From Streptococcus mitis (GTDB lineage: Bacteria > Bacillota > Bacilli > Lactobacillales > Streptococcaceae): a stretch of DNA of 48,317 nt. The notes under the pieces were generated by a model. That model worked only from the letters and a program-made list of their open reading frames with translations. It was not told where the DNA came from and did not search any database. The position numbers and the translations under genes are program-made. Shown one piece after another: positions 40,363 through 48,317 of this stretch. Positions within the stretch are counted from its first letter, which is position 1. The number at the start of each line of letters is the position of its first letter. The DNA is taken from the NCBI GenBank assembly GCA_018364455.1, contig JAGZLW010000013.1:1-48317 (forward strand), given 5' to 3'.

Positions 40363-41529
40363 TTAATAGTTCTTTGTATAGTCTCGGTGTTTGGCTACTG
40401 CTTCTTTTAATTCCTCTAGATTGTCTGATGAGAATTTTTCGAGGATTTCTTGTACCAAAACCGTTGCCACAACGGCTTCCATAACTACACCTGCTGCTGG
40501 AAGAGCAGTTGGATCACTTCTCTCAACGGTTGCCTTGTAAGGTTCATGGGTTTCGATATCCACACTCATAAGAGGCTTATAAAGAGTAGGAATAGGCTTC
40601 ATAACTCCACGAACAACGATAGGTTGCCCATTGGTCATACCACCTTCAAAGCCCCCTAGATTGTTGGTACGGCGAGTATAGCCGTCTTCTTTAGACCAGA
40701 GAATTTCGTCCATAACTTGGCTACCTTTACGGTAACCAGCTTCAAAGCCGAGACCAAATTCCACCCCTTTAAAGGCATTGATAGAGACAACAGCTTGGGC
40801 CAATCGCGCATCCAATTTTCTGTCCCATTGGACATAGGAACCAAGACCAACTGGAACACCTCCAACGACTGTCTCCACAACCCCACCGATGGTATCACCG
40901 TCACGTTTGATTTGGTCAATGTAGTCCTTGATTTCCTGTTCTCTTTCTTGGTTGACAATAGAAACGTCAGACTGGGCAGCTCGTTCCTTAATCTCAGCGA
41001 CTGTTAGATTTTCAGGAACATCGATTTCCTTGCCACCAAAGACCACGACATGGTTGGCAATTTCCATATCCAGCTCAGCCAAGAGGCGTTTGGCTACTGC
41101 CCCAACTGCCACCCGCATGGTGGTTTCACGGGCTGATGAACGCTCCAAGGAATTACGCAAATCGTCAAAACGGTACTTGATGCCCCCAACCAAGTCGGCA
41201 TGACCTGGACGAGGATGGGTGATTTTTCGTTTGCTTTTGAGGCGGTCTTCAATGTCCTCCGCAGACATGATATCCAGCCATTTTTGGTGGTCTTTATTGA
41301 TGACATCCATGGTAATAGGAGCCCCTGTCGTCTTCCCATGGCGAACACCCGAAGTAAAGACAACCTGGTCACTCTCAATCTTCATACGACCACCGCGGCC
41401 GTAGCCACCCTGACGACGTTTAAGGTCCTCATTGATATCCTCAGCTGTCAAAGGAAGTCCAGCTGGAATTCCCTCAATAATAGCCGTCAGACGGGGGCCG
41501 TGTGATTCTCCTGCAGTTAAATATCTCAT
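40363..41529 (-). CDS. aroC: chorismate synthase
   Basis: Converts EPSP to chorismate with reduced FMN. The 388-aa protein begins MRYLTAGESHGPRLTAIIEG, contains RRQGGYGRGGRMKIE, HPRPGHADLVGGIKY, RSSARETTMRVAVGAVAKRLL and the C-terminal RSDPTALPAAGVVMEAVVA, all conserved. It is a standard-length enzyme in the aro operon, 9 nt from aroB. Confidence 0.98.
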   Translation of the reverse strand: MRYLTAGESHGPRLTAIIEGIPAGLPLTAEDINEDLKRRQGGYGRGGRMKIESDQVVFTSGVRHGKTTGAPITMDVINKDHQKWLDIMSAEDIEDRLKSKRKITHPRPGHADLVGGIKYRFDDLRNSLERSSARETTMRVAVGAVAKRLLAELDMEIANHVVVFGGKEIDVPENLTVAEIKERAAQSDVSIVNQEREQEIKDYIDQIKRDGDTIGGVVETVVGGVPVGLGSYVQWDRKLDARLAQAVVSINAFKGVEFGLGFEAGYRKGSQVMDEILWSKEDGYTRRTNNLGGFEGGMTNGQPIVVRGVMKPIPTLYKPLMSVDIETHEPYKATVERSDPTALPAAGVVMEAVVATVLVQEILEKFSSDNLEELKEAVAKHRDYTKNY

Positions 41530-41538
41530 ACGTTCTCC

Positions 41539-42606
41539 TTATTTTACCAAATAGTCTTTCATCTCTTCCAAAGAAACTGGGTGGATAGTCGCTGAACCAA
41601 GCTCTGGCACCAAGACCAATTTCAAGGTATTGCCACGCGCCTTCTTATCATGAGTCAAAGCCTGATAAAGCTTGTCAACATCCCAGTTTTCATAGTCAAC
41701 AGGCAAGCCAAATTTCTGACACATATCTGTAATGGACTGAGTTATGCCAGCTGGCATAAGGCCTTTTTCCTCAGCTACCTTGGAAATCTGAACCATGCCC
41801 ATGGCAACAGCTTCTCCATGCATGACCTTACCATAGCCGGCCGTCGCTTCAATGGCATGGCCAATAGTATGGCCAAAATTGAGGTAAAGGCGAACACCAT
41901 TGTCCAACTCATCCTCAACTACCATCTTGCGCTTAACCTGACAAGAATGTTCAATCAAGGTCTCTGCATATTCCAGTATGCTCTCTAAAGAACCATCCAG
42001 TTCCGTCAAGAGAGCCCACAGTTCTGGATCCTCAATCAAGCCATACTTGATAACTTCACCCATTCCTTCAATCAACTCTCTTTTTCCGAGGGTTTCAAGA
42101 ACAAGTGGGTCAATCAGAACCCCGTCTGGTTGGGCAAAGGTACCCACCATATTCTTAGCAAATGGTGTGTTAACGCCTGTCTTTCCGCCGATAGAAGAAT
42201 CAACCTGAGCTGTCAAGCTAGTCGGAATCTGAACAAAATGAATACCCCGCATATAGGTAGAGGCTACGAAACCAGCCAGGTCTCCAACGACACCGCCACC
42301 AAGAGCCACGATTCCATCGCTACGAGTCAACCCCTGCTTAACTAGGAATTCATAGACTTTCTGAACAGTAGTTAAATTCTTTCTTTCTTCGCCTTCTAAA
42401 AAGTCAAATACTGCCACCTGAAAACCAGCATCTTCTAGGCTGAGCTTGACCTTATCTGCATAAAGAGAAGCTACATGGTTATCTGTCACAATGACTACCT
42501 TTTGTGGTTGCCAGAGTTCGCGCAACCACTGACCAGCCTGAGCCAGACAACCTTTTTCAATCTGAATATTATAAGGATGATGAGGAATATCGATTCTGAT
42601 TTTCAT
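41539..42606 (-). CDS. aroB: 3-dehydroquinate synthase
   Basis: Cyclises DAHP to 3-dehydroquinate using NAD and a divalent metal. The 355-aa protein has IVALGGGVVGDLAGFVA (NAD-binding), the metal ligands in GMGEVIKYGLI (Glu), NFGHTIGHAIEA (His) and MHGEAVAMG (His), and HDKKARGNTLKLV. It lies 18 nt after aroE. Confidence 0.97.
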   Translation of the reverse strand: MKIRIDIPHHPYNIQIEKGCLAQAGQWLRELWQPQKVVIVTDNHVASLYADKVKLSLEDAGFQVAVFDFLEGEERKNLTTVQKVYEFLVKQGLTRSDGIVALGGGVVGDLAGFVASTYMRGIHFVQIPTSLTAQVDSSIGGKTGVNTPFAKNMVGTFAQPDGVLIDPLVLETLGKRELIEGMGEVIKYGLIEDPELWALLTELDGSLESILEYAETLIEHSCQVKRKMVVEDELDNGVRLYLNFGHTIGHAIEATAGYGKVMHGEAVAMGMVQISKVAEEKGLMPAGITQSITDMCQKFGLPVDYENWDVDKLYQALTHDKKARGNTLKLVLVPELGSATIHPVSLEEMKDYLVK

Positions 42607-42624
42607 AGGAGAATCTCCCTTTCT

Positions 42625-43479
42625 TTATTGGTATTTTTCTGTTAAGGACTGCCAAATTTCTTCTGTTGGCATTTCCTTGCCTGTCCACAGTTGAAAAGCT
42701 TCTGCAGCTTGATAGAGCAACATTCCCAGACCATTGACCGCTGGATTCCCCTGACTTCTAGCCCATTTCAAAAATGGTGTTTCAAAGGGTTGGTAAATGA
42801 TATCTGCTACTAAAAGAGTTTCTGATAGGACAATGCTTTCAGCAACTGGAGATGATTGACCATCCATGCCCACACTTGTCGCATTGACCAGTAAATCAGA
42901 CTCAGCAATCCTTGCTTGCAGTTCAGAAACATCTTCTAAAGCATACAAGTCCACTTTAAAGCCTGTTTGCTCCTGTAACTTGGTCAGGTAAGGTCTTGTT
43001 TTTTCCATAGAAACTGAACGAACAAAGACTGAAATCTGACTGACGCCATCCAAAATAGCTTGCGCCAGAATGGATTTGGCCGCACCACCTGCACCCAGCA
43101 GGGTCATCTTCTTACCTGTAATTGTAAAAGAAGGCAAGCTCTTAAAAAATCCCTTGCCATCTGTATTATATCCAATTAAATTGCCATTATCATTGACAAC
43201 CGTATTGACCGCACCAATCAAGCGCGCTTCGTCACTCAGCTCATCCAAATAAGGAATCACTTGCTCCTTATAGGGCATGGACAGGTTGATGCCAAACATC
43301 TGGTAGCGACGAATATTAGTCACTGTTTCTACCAAGTCACTCGCTTCAATCTCCCAAGCCACGTAAGCACCATTGGTAGCTGTCGCCTCAAAGGCACTAT
43401 TGTGAATAAAAGGGGAAATAGAATGTTTAATAGGATTGGCAACAACTGCAGCTAAACGTGTATAGCCATCAAGCTTCAT
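42625..43479 (-). CDS. aroE: shikimate dehydrogenase
   Basis: Reduces 3-dehydroshikimate with NADPH. The 284-aa protein shows the substrate site VANPIKHSISPFIHNSAF and MPYKEQVIPYLDE (catalytic Lys), NTDGKGFFKSL, and the cofactor loop LLGAGGAAKSILAQA (about residues 128-142). Its start overlaps the aroD stop by 11 nt. Confidence 0.96.
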   Translation of the reverse strand: MKLDGYTRLAAVVANPIKHSISPFIHNSAFEATATNGAYVAWEIEASDLVETVTNIRRYQMFGINLSMPYKEQVIPYLDELSDEARLIGAVNTVVNDNGNLIGYNTDGKGFFKSLPSFTITGKKMTLLGAGGAAKSILAQAILDGVSQISVFVRSVSMEKTRPYLTKLQEQTGFKVDLYALEDVSELQARIAESDLLVNATSVGMDGQSSPVAESIVLSETLLVADIIYQPFETPFLKWARSQGNPAVNGLGMLLYQAAEAFQLWTGKEMPTEEIWQSLTEKYQ

Positions 43480-44146
43480 CCAAAATCTCCCTGATTTTTT
43501 TCATGTTGGCTAGAGAAATCTGACCAGGGGCACTAGCCTCATCCAGACTGGCAAAAGACCAGCTAGAACCAGTCACATCCGCAGTAATACGAGAGACCTT
43601 GCCCACCTTACCCATAGAAATAGTTACATATTCCTGCTCAGGATTGAGGGTTTTAAAGCCTCGTGTATAGTTCATCAGGTCTAGCACATCCTGCTCCGTG
43701 TGAGCCATAACCGCAACCTTAACAAGTTTTGGATTTAGGCTCGTCAACTCTGACAAGATCTCCATCATGTTTTCAGGTGTTTCTTGGAAATTATGGTAAC
43801 TCAAAACAAGATTTGGGAAGTCCAGCATTTCCTCAAAAACATCCTTATAGCTATAGTACTCAAAATCAATATAGTCTGGTTGATAGAGTTGCGCAACTTC
43901 CTTGATTAGATGGATATACTCTTCTGGAGAAAGGTCGATTTCTCCCCCCTCAGCGCAAGTTCGCAGCGTGAAAACCAGCTCACGGCCTGCGAATTTTTCA
44001 AAAATAGCTGGAGCCACCTGCAAAATCGCTTCTTTAGGCAGATAGTCGGCACGCCATTCAATGATGTCGGCATCCAGGTACCTTGTGGCATCCAGAGCCT
44101 GAGCCTCCTCTAAACTTCTTGGCATTACTGAAACGATTAATTTCAT
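43469..44146 (-). CDS. aroD: 3-dehydroquinate dehydratase, type I
   Basis: Dehydrates 3-dehydroquinate through a Schiff base. The 225-aa protein has EWRADYL near the N-terminus, VFTLRTCAEGGE, LSYHNFQETPE (catalytic His) and the Schiff-base Lys in KLVKVAVMAHTEQDV, with SMGKVGKVSRI near the end. Its ATG overlaps the upstream methyltransferase stop by 4 nt. Confidence 0.96.
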   Translation of the reverse strand: MKLIVSVMPRSLEEAQALDATRYLDADIIEWRADYLPKEAILQVAPAIFEKFAGRELVFTLRTCAEGGEIDLSPEEYIHLIKEVAQLYQPDYIDFEYYSYKDVFEEMLDFPNLVLSYHNFQETPENMMEILSELTSLNPKLVKVAVMAHTEQDVLDLMNYTRGFKTLNPEQEYVTISMGKVGKVSRITADVTGSSWSFASLDEASAPGQISLANMKKIREILDEA

Positions 44147-45306
44147 TTACTAACCTTCATACTAATCACCTTGAGGTAATTACTACTTTCATCTTTTTTA
44201 TTATAGGCAAAATCTGCTGGAAGACCGTATTTATTTAAAATCTGGTAACTTCTTCCTGCAAAGCCTTTATCAATTTGTTCTGTAAATTTTTGGCGGGAAA
44301 CATTGGCGGCATTGGTACTGGCAATGATAATCCCTCCAGGATTTAAAATCTCAAGACTCTGGGAAATCAACTTGTGATAATCCTTGGCCACAGAGAAAGT
44401 TTGTTTTTTGTTCCGAGCAAAGCTAGGCGGATCTAGGACAATCACATCGTAGGTCAAGCCTTTTCGCTTGGCATACTTGAAATATTCAAAGACATCCATG
44501 ACCACAAAACGGTGGTCGTCTGTACTGATTCCATTTGCCTGAAAATGCGCTTGAGACAATTCTCGTGAACGTTTGGCTAGGTCAACCGAAGTAGTCTGGC
44601 TTGCTCCTCCCATGGCCGCAGATACTGAAAAGGCTGCTGTGTAGGAAAACATATTGAGCAAGGATTTGCCCATAGCCAATCCGTCAACCAGACTCCCTCG
44701 AACCTCGTGCTGGTCTAGGAAAATCCCTGTCATCAAGCCATCATTCATAAAAACTTGATACAAGACACCATTTTCCAGAACAGTGAAAAAGTCAGGTGCT
44801 TCTTGACCATAAACATGGGCAGATTCATAGTCCAATCCTTTAAAGCGAATCTTCTCATAGGCTCCTAACACCTCAGGAAAAATCTGTCTAAAAGCTTCTG
44901 AGATGGTCTGACAAATCTGATAAACATAAGAGTTATACCAAGAAAAGACAGCATAGTCGCCATAAAGGTCCACTGTCAGACCCCCAAAGCCATCCCCCTC
45001 TTGGTTGAAGAGACGAAAGGCAGTTGTCAAATCATCTTGATAATAGGCGCTTCTCTTTTCTTTAGCTTGTCTAAACAGCGTTTCAAAGAAAGCTTGATTG
45101 AAGGCCACCTTGTCCTTACTAACAAACCAGCCCAAGCCCTTGTTTTGCTGAGAAAGGTAGGCAGTACCAAGAAAGGTTCCTTCCTGACTCTGCACTTCTA
45201 CTTCCTGATCCTTGAGATTGACATTCTCAAGATCACTAGCTTCTAGTAAAACCAGACCTTTGGCGAGCTTCTTTTCAACCCTTTTGCTAACTCTTATTCT
45301 ATTCAT
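44143..45306 (-). CDS. class I rRNA methyltransferase with PUA domain (RlmI-like)
   Basis: A 387-aa SAM-dependent methyltransferase of the RlmI/YwbD type: N-terminal PUA-like domain (about residues 1-70), then a Rossmann methyltransferase domain with SLLNMFSYTAAFSVSAAMGGA, HRFVVMDVFEYFKYA and the catalytic motif DVIVLDPPSFARNKKQTF. RlmI makes m5C1962 in 23S rRNA in E. coli; the exact target here is inferred. I start at the ATG at 45306; GTG or ATG options up to 45315 fall inside the -10. The -10 is 7 nt from the ATG, so the mRNA should be leaderless. It heads the aro operon. Confidence 0.88.
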   Translation of the reverse strand: MNRIRVSKRVEKKLAKGLVLLEASDLENVNLKDQEVEVQSQEGTFLGTAYLSQQNKGLGWFVSKDKVAFNQAFFETLFRQAKEKRSAYYQDDLTTAFRLFNQEGDGFGGLTVDLYGDYAVFSWYNSYVYQICQTISEAFRQIFPEVLGAYEKIRFKGLDYESAHVYGQEAPDFFTVLENGVLYQVFMNDGLMTGIFLDQHEVRGSLVDGLAMGKSLLNMFSYTAAFSVSAAMGGASQTTSVDLAKRSRELSQAHFQANGISTDDHRFVVMDVFEYFKYAKRKGLTYDVIVLDPPSFARNKKQTFSVAKDYHKLISQSLEILNPGGIIIASTNAANVSRQKFTEQIDKGFAGRSYQILNKYGLPADFAYNKKDESSNYLKVISMKVSK

Positions 45307-45313
45307 AACTACC

Positions 45314-45342
45314 ATTATATCAAACTTTTAGACAATTCTCAA
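45314..45342 (-). promoter_or_regulatory. promoter of the aro operon, giving a leaderless mRNA
   Basis: On the minus strand: -35 TTGAGA (45337-45342), 17-nt spacer, extended -10 TGATATAAT with hexamer at 45314-45319. Only seven bases separate the -10 from the first ATG, so transcription should start within a base of it; no Shine-Dalgarno is possible. Confidence 0.65.
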
Positions 45343-45365
45343 AAAAGAAACTACCCTTGCTTTTT

Positions 45366-45394
45366 TACTCTTCTTTTAAAAAATGGTATACTAA
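45366..45394 (+). promoter_or_regulatory. promoter of the LTA-synthase-like gene
   Basis: -35 TTTACT, 17-nt spacer, -10 TATACT ending near 45394, on the plus strand and divergent from the aro promoter; positions are good to about 2 bases. Confidence 0.65.
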
Positions 45395-45422
45395 TACTAA
45401 TAAAAAATTAGGAAGTAAATGT

Positions 45423-47573
45423 GTGAGAATTAATTTTAACAAAATCCAAAAAGCCATGGGTACCAGACTGGGTTTTGTCCTAACCCTTTTAATCCTCTAT
45501 TGGCTCAAAACCTTATTAGCCTATACCGTTGACTTTAATTTAGATATTCAAGTAGGTAAGTTGCAGGGAAATTACCTTGCCTTTATCGCCTTTTTCAACC
45601 CCCTTCCTCTAGGACTACTCCTGCTGGCTCTAGCCCTCTATGCTCGCTCAACCAAGATCTTTTATGGTCTGAGTATAGCTATTTATAGCCTTTTATTCAT
45701 TTGGCTCTATTCCAATGTCTTTTACTATCGAGAATTTAGTGACTTTATCACGGCTAATACCATGAAGGTGGTCAGCAAGGTGTCTGTTGGTACTGCGGAA
45801 CTAGAGTTACTGCGCTTTTGGGATTTCATCTATTTTATGGATTTCCCATTGCTGGCTTTCCTTTTCTATAAAAAATTCATCCAGCTGGATAGGAGACCCT
45901 TCAAATTCCGCTCCAGTGTTGCTATCACTGCACTCTCAGCCCTGCTCTTTTCTGCTAATCTTTTCTTGGCTGAAATTGAACGTCCCGATCTCCTATCGCG
46001 AGGATTTTCGAATTATTATGTTGTCCGCGCCCTCAGTTTGCCAGCCTTTTTAGGCTATAGTGCCAACCAATCCTATAGCGCCAACAAAGAACGTGCCAAG
46101 GCCTCTGAGACCGACCTTCAACCTATAACAGATTATATTCAAGAACATTCTGCTAAGCCCAATCCAGACTATTTTGGCTTGGCCAAAAGAAAAAATGTGA
46201 TTTATCTCCACTTGGAGAGTTTCCAACAGTTCCTACTTGACTATAAACTCAACATAGATGGAACTGAGCATGAAGTCACTCCCTTCCTTAATTCCCTCTA
46301 CCATTCGCAATCAACCCTAGCCTTTTCGAATATCTTTAACCAAGTCAAGGCTGGTAAAACCTCAGATGCGGAAACCATGCTGGAGACTGGTTTGTTTGGA
46401 CTTGACCAAGGTTCCTTTATGGTCAATTACGGTGGTACCAATACCCAGCAGGCAGCGCCTTTTATCCTATCAAAAAACGGCTACCAATCAAGTGCCGTCT
46501 TTCATGGTAATATTGGGACCTTCTGGAACCGGAATACGACCTACAAACAATGGGGCTACCAATACTTCTTTGATGCTTCCTATTTTACCAAACAAGACAG
46601 TAGCAATTCTTTCCAATATGGTTTAAATGATAAAATCATGATGAAAGATTCTATCCAATATCTGGAGCATTTACAGCAGCCTTTTTATACTAAGTATATC
46701 ACGGTGTCCAATCACTATCCTTATGCTAGCAATCTGACTGGCGATGAGCTTGGTTTCCCCTTAGCTAAAACTAAAGATGAAACAATCAACGGCTACTTCC
46801 AAACAGCTAACTATCTAGATAGTGCTATCAAGGCCTTCTTTGACTATCTCAAAGAAAGTGGCCTCTATGAAAAATCCATCATCGTCATCTACGGAGACCA
46901 TTATGGTATTTCCAACTCCCGCAATCCTGAGCTGGCACCCTTGATTGGAAAGACTTCTGAGAACTGGTCTAATTACGACAATGCCATGTTGCAACGAGTG
47001 CCTTTTATGGTGGTCATGCCTGGCTATGAAAAAGGACAAATCATCAATACCTACGGTGGACAAATCGATATCTTACCGACTCTAGAACACATACTTGGTA
47101 TCGAATCCAGTTCCTTCCTTCAAGTTGGACAAGACCTTCTGTCTCCAGACCATCAAGAGATAGTTGCCTTTCGAACTGCCAATTCCTTCGTCACGCCAAA
47201 ATATACTAGCTATGACGGACGAATCTACTATACTGAGAGCGGTCTTGAAATCAGCAATCTTGATGAACAAGCTCAGACTGAACTAGAAATTGTTCGTCAA
47301 GCAGCTAGTCAACAGCTAAAAATCAGCGACCAGATTCAAACTGGCGATTTGATCCGTTTCTACCAAGCAGATCATCTTGGAAAAGTTGATACAGAAAGTA
47401 TTTCTTATCTCAATTCTTTACCAATTCTTCAAAAGATTGAGCAGGAAAAAGGTAGTCAATCAACCAGTCTCTTTAGCCAACGACAAGGTAAGACCAGTAC
47501 TGACCTGTTCAAAGCTCCAAGTTACCAAGAACTCCATCCAGAGTCTGCAGAAACTGAATCAAAATCACAATAA
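45423..47573 (+). CDS. LTA-synthase-family sulfatase-fold membrane enzyme
   Basis: A 716-aa protein with five membrane helices in the first 190 residues and an extracellular sulfatase-fold domain. Metal and catalytic residues of the LtaS family are visible: Glu in VIYLHLESFQQF, the nucleophile Thr313 in AGKTSDAETMLETG, and IVIYGDHYGIS (Asp492, His493). Family members transfer glycerol-phosphate or related phospho-groups from phospholipid. I start at the GTG at 45423 behind AGGAAG; the longer frame begins upstream of the promoter. Pneumococci make an unusual choline teichoic acid rather than poly-glycerol-phosphate LTA, so the substrate is an open question. Confidence 0.88.
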   Translation: MRINFNKIQKAMGTRLGFVLTLLILYWLKTLLAYTVDFNLDIQVGKLQGNYLAFIAFFNPLPLGLLLLALALYARSTKIFYGLSIAIYSLLFIWLYSNVFYYREFSDFITANTMKVVSKVSVGTAELELLRFWDFIYFMDFPLLAFLFYKKFIQLDRRPFKFRSSVAITALSALLFSANLFLAEIERPDLLSRGFSNYYVVRALSLPAFLGYSANQSYSANKERAKASETDLQPITDYIQEHSAKPNPDYFGLAKRKNVIYLHLESFQQFLLDYKLNIDGTEHEVTPFLNSLYHSQSTLAFSNIFNQVKAGKTSDAETMLETGLFGLDQGSFMVNYGGTNTQQAAPFILSKNGYQSSAVFHGNIGTFWNRNTTYKQWGYQYFFDASYFTKQDSSNSFQYGLNDKIMMKDSIQYLEHLQQPFYTKYITVSNHYPYASNLTGDELGFPLAKTKDETINGYFQTANYLDSAIKAFFDYLKESGLYEKSIIVIYGDHYGISNSRNPELAPLIGKTSENWSNYDNAMLQRVPFMVVMPGYEKGQIINTYGGQIDILPTLEHILGIESSSFLQVGQDLLSPDHQEIVAFRTANSFVTPKYTSYDGRIYYTESGLEISNLDEQAQTELEIVRQAASQQLKISDQIQTGDLIRFYQADHLGKVDTESISYLNSLPILQKIEQEKGSQSTSLFSQRQGKTSTDLFKAPSYQELHPESAETESKSQ

Positions 47574-47608
47574 AAATGCTCTTCCGTCTTGGAGGAGCAT
47601 TTCTTTTT
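47574..47608 (+). terminator. rho-independent terminator of the LTA-synthase-like gene
   Basis: AAATGCTC (47574-47581) pairs with GAGCATTT (47595-47602), with TTCC/GGAG also pairing inside, and is followed by CTTTTT. Confidence 0.85.
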
Positions 47609-47700
47609 ATCAATGAAAATCAAAGAGCAAACTAAGAAAATAGCCTCAGTTTAACTTTGAGATTGTAGCTAGAGAGGTTGTATCAGCAATATATGTCTGT
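47608..47700 (-). repeat. degenerate BOX remnant
   Basis: TCAATGAAAATCAAAGAGCA (about 47611-47630) matches the boxC end in the orientation opposite to the intact elements, followed by AAACTAAGAAA. Farther on, TTTGAGATTGTAGCTAG resembles a decayed boxB or boxC. From about 47700 to 47790 I see no gene or repeat. Confidence 0.6.
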
Positions 47701-47794
47701 CAAGTTTAGTGACGAATATAGTAGAAGAAATATGAGGATATAAATCAGCTTCAGCAGGTATCTGGAAAATTTGATTTTATAGAGAAGCCTTTTG

Positions 47795-48016
47795 TTACAA
47801 ACTCAATATACTATCAATAAATAATATCATAGAAGCAACAATAATTATAATTTCACCTATCTGCATAATTCTATTTCGAACTCTAAATATATGTTCTATC
47901 AAAAATACTTGGATCACACACATTATAGGAATTAACGTTTTTGAAATTGAAAAATATCCCAATAAATAAACTATAAACAACAATAATAATAGAACTATAT
48001 TATATTTCTTATTCAA
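47795..48016 (-). CDS. small two-helix membrane protein, hypothetical
   Basis: A 73-aa hydrophobic protein: YNIVLLLLLFIVYLLGYFSI and, after a hydrophobic stretch and the basic patch RVRNRIMQIGE, IIIIVASMILFIDSILSL. I start at the TTG at 48014-48016 because GGGAG lies 7 nt upstream; another TTG at 48046 would add ten residues. A good extended promoter precedes it. The gene is next to a broken transposase stub. Family unknown; a peptide toxin, immunity or transporter fragment are all possible. Confidence 0.5.
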   Translation of the reverse strand: MNKKYNIVLLLLLFIVYLLGYFSISKTLIPIMCVIQVFLIEHIFRVRNRIMQIGEIIIIVASMILFIDSILSL

Positions 48017-48066
48017 AACATTTCTCCCTATATTTTTGATTACCAATCTTAATCATTTACAACTAC

Positions 48067-48095
48067 ATTATAACAAACTAGGAAAGCCTTGTTAA
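48067..48095 (-). promoter_or_regulatory. promoter of the small membrane-protein gene
   Basis: On the minus strand: -35 TTAACA (48090-48095), 17-nt spacer, extended -10 (TGTTATAAT, hexamer at 48067-48072). Confidence 0.6.
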
Positions 48096-48137
48096 CAAAT
48101 ATTGCCATTTTTTAAATTTTTTTGTGATTCGAATGTG

Positions 48138-48251
48138 ATAAGCTACTTCGATATTGATTATAGATGATTTTTCGTTTATACTTAGAGGTGAACACAATGT
48201 GATAGAAAAGTGCCACTTTGTGTGCGATAAACTATGAGCCTTTTGTGCCAT
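48138..48251 (-). pseudogene. IS200-type transposase (TnpA), 5' remnant with frameshift
   Basis: The frame from the ATG at 48251 reads MAQKAHSLSHTKW, the standard opening of IS200/IS605 Y1 transposases. A shift of frame soon after continues as YHIVFTSKYKRKIIYNQYRS, the conserved second block with the HUH-fold start. Homology stops around 48138, so roughly the last two thirds are lost. An AAAGGAG precedes the ATG. The region from 48252 to the window edge is probably the element's left end; its boundary is not visible. Confidence 0.85.
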
Positions 48252-48317
48252 ATTTTTCTCCTTTCGCTTTACAATTGGCTTGAACACCTTTATTGTATCG
48301 CGTTTGGAGTTTTTTGG

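Noticed and set aside
45357..45422. Upstream extension of the LTA-synthase-like gene
   Set aside because: It reads through the -35/-10 of the gene's own promoter; the GTG at 45423 has AGGAAG at proper spacing.

Overview
The window is a low-GC Firmicute chromosome segment from a mitis-group Streptococcus, most likely S. pneumoniae or a close relative such as S. mitis or S. pseudopneumoniae. The reasons are four intact BOX elements (order boxA-boxB-boxC, a repeat family known from this group), a LicD-containing choline teichoic-acid locus, a cyclophilin lipoprotein like SlrA, and AroA and MecA sequences close to the pneumococcal proteins as I remember them. The species cannot be settled by reading alone. 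Almost every gene is on the minus strand; the plus-strand exceptions are the 47-aa ORF, the membrane-protein/XRE pair, slrA, gdhA and the LTA-synthase-like gene.

Region 1 (1-14.4 kb): trmD (cut by the window edge) and rimM, two alpha/beta hydrolases, an EamA transporter, a frameshifted small ORF, a MazG-like hydrolase with a questionable start, khpA and rpsP. A plus-strand accessory island follows, with a 47-aa ORF and a six-helix membrane protein translationally coupled to a small XRE regulator behind twin operators. Then come slrA, an ABC-F ATPase, a VanZ-like protein, rlmN, a YutD-like gene, sodA, holA and pyrD (class 1A). Region 2 (14.5-18 kb): gdhA, then a TetR regulator co-transcribed with a zinc-less dehydrogenase; a clean palindromic operator overlaps the predicted start of that transcript.

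Region 3 (18-28.4 kb): rplJ-rplL with an L10-type leader, an MtaD-like amidohydrolase, a heterodimeric ABC exporter with one consensus and one degenerate ATP site, msrAB, hom-thrB and mecA. Region 4 (28.7-35.6 kb): a teichoic-acid or surface-glycan assembly locus (LicD, two glycosyltransferases, a Wzy/TarP-like polymerase, a Wzz-like protein) running away from the LCP ligase gene psr, which closes the neighbouring aro operon.

Region 5 (34.3-45.3 kb): nearly the whole shikimate/aromatic pathway in two transcription blocks: RlmI-like methyltransferase, aroD, aroE, aroB, aroC, tyrA, a nonsense-mutated hypothetical and ylbF, then after a terminator aroA, aroK, pheA and psr. The first block appears to start from a promoter that gives an essentially leaderless mRNA. 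Region 6 (45.4-48.3 kb): a plus-strand LTA-synthase-family protein, a decayed BOX, a tiny membrane protein and the 5' stub of an IS200-type transposase at the edge.

I see no CRISPR array, tRNA, rRNA or obvious defence island. The most interesting accessory signals are the membrane-protein/XRE module, the small broken or unusual-start genes around rpsP, the disrupted gene beside tyrA, and the TetR/dehydrogenase unit at what I recall as a rearrangement boundary relative to S. pneumoniae.
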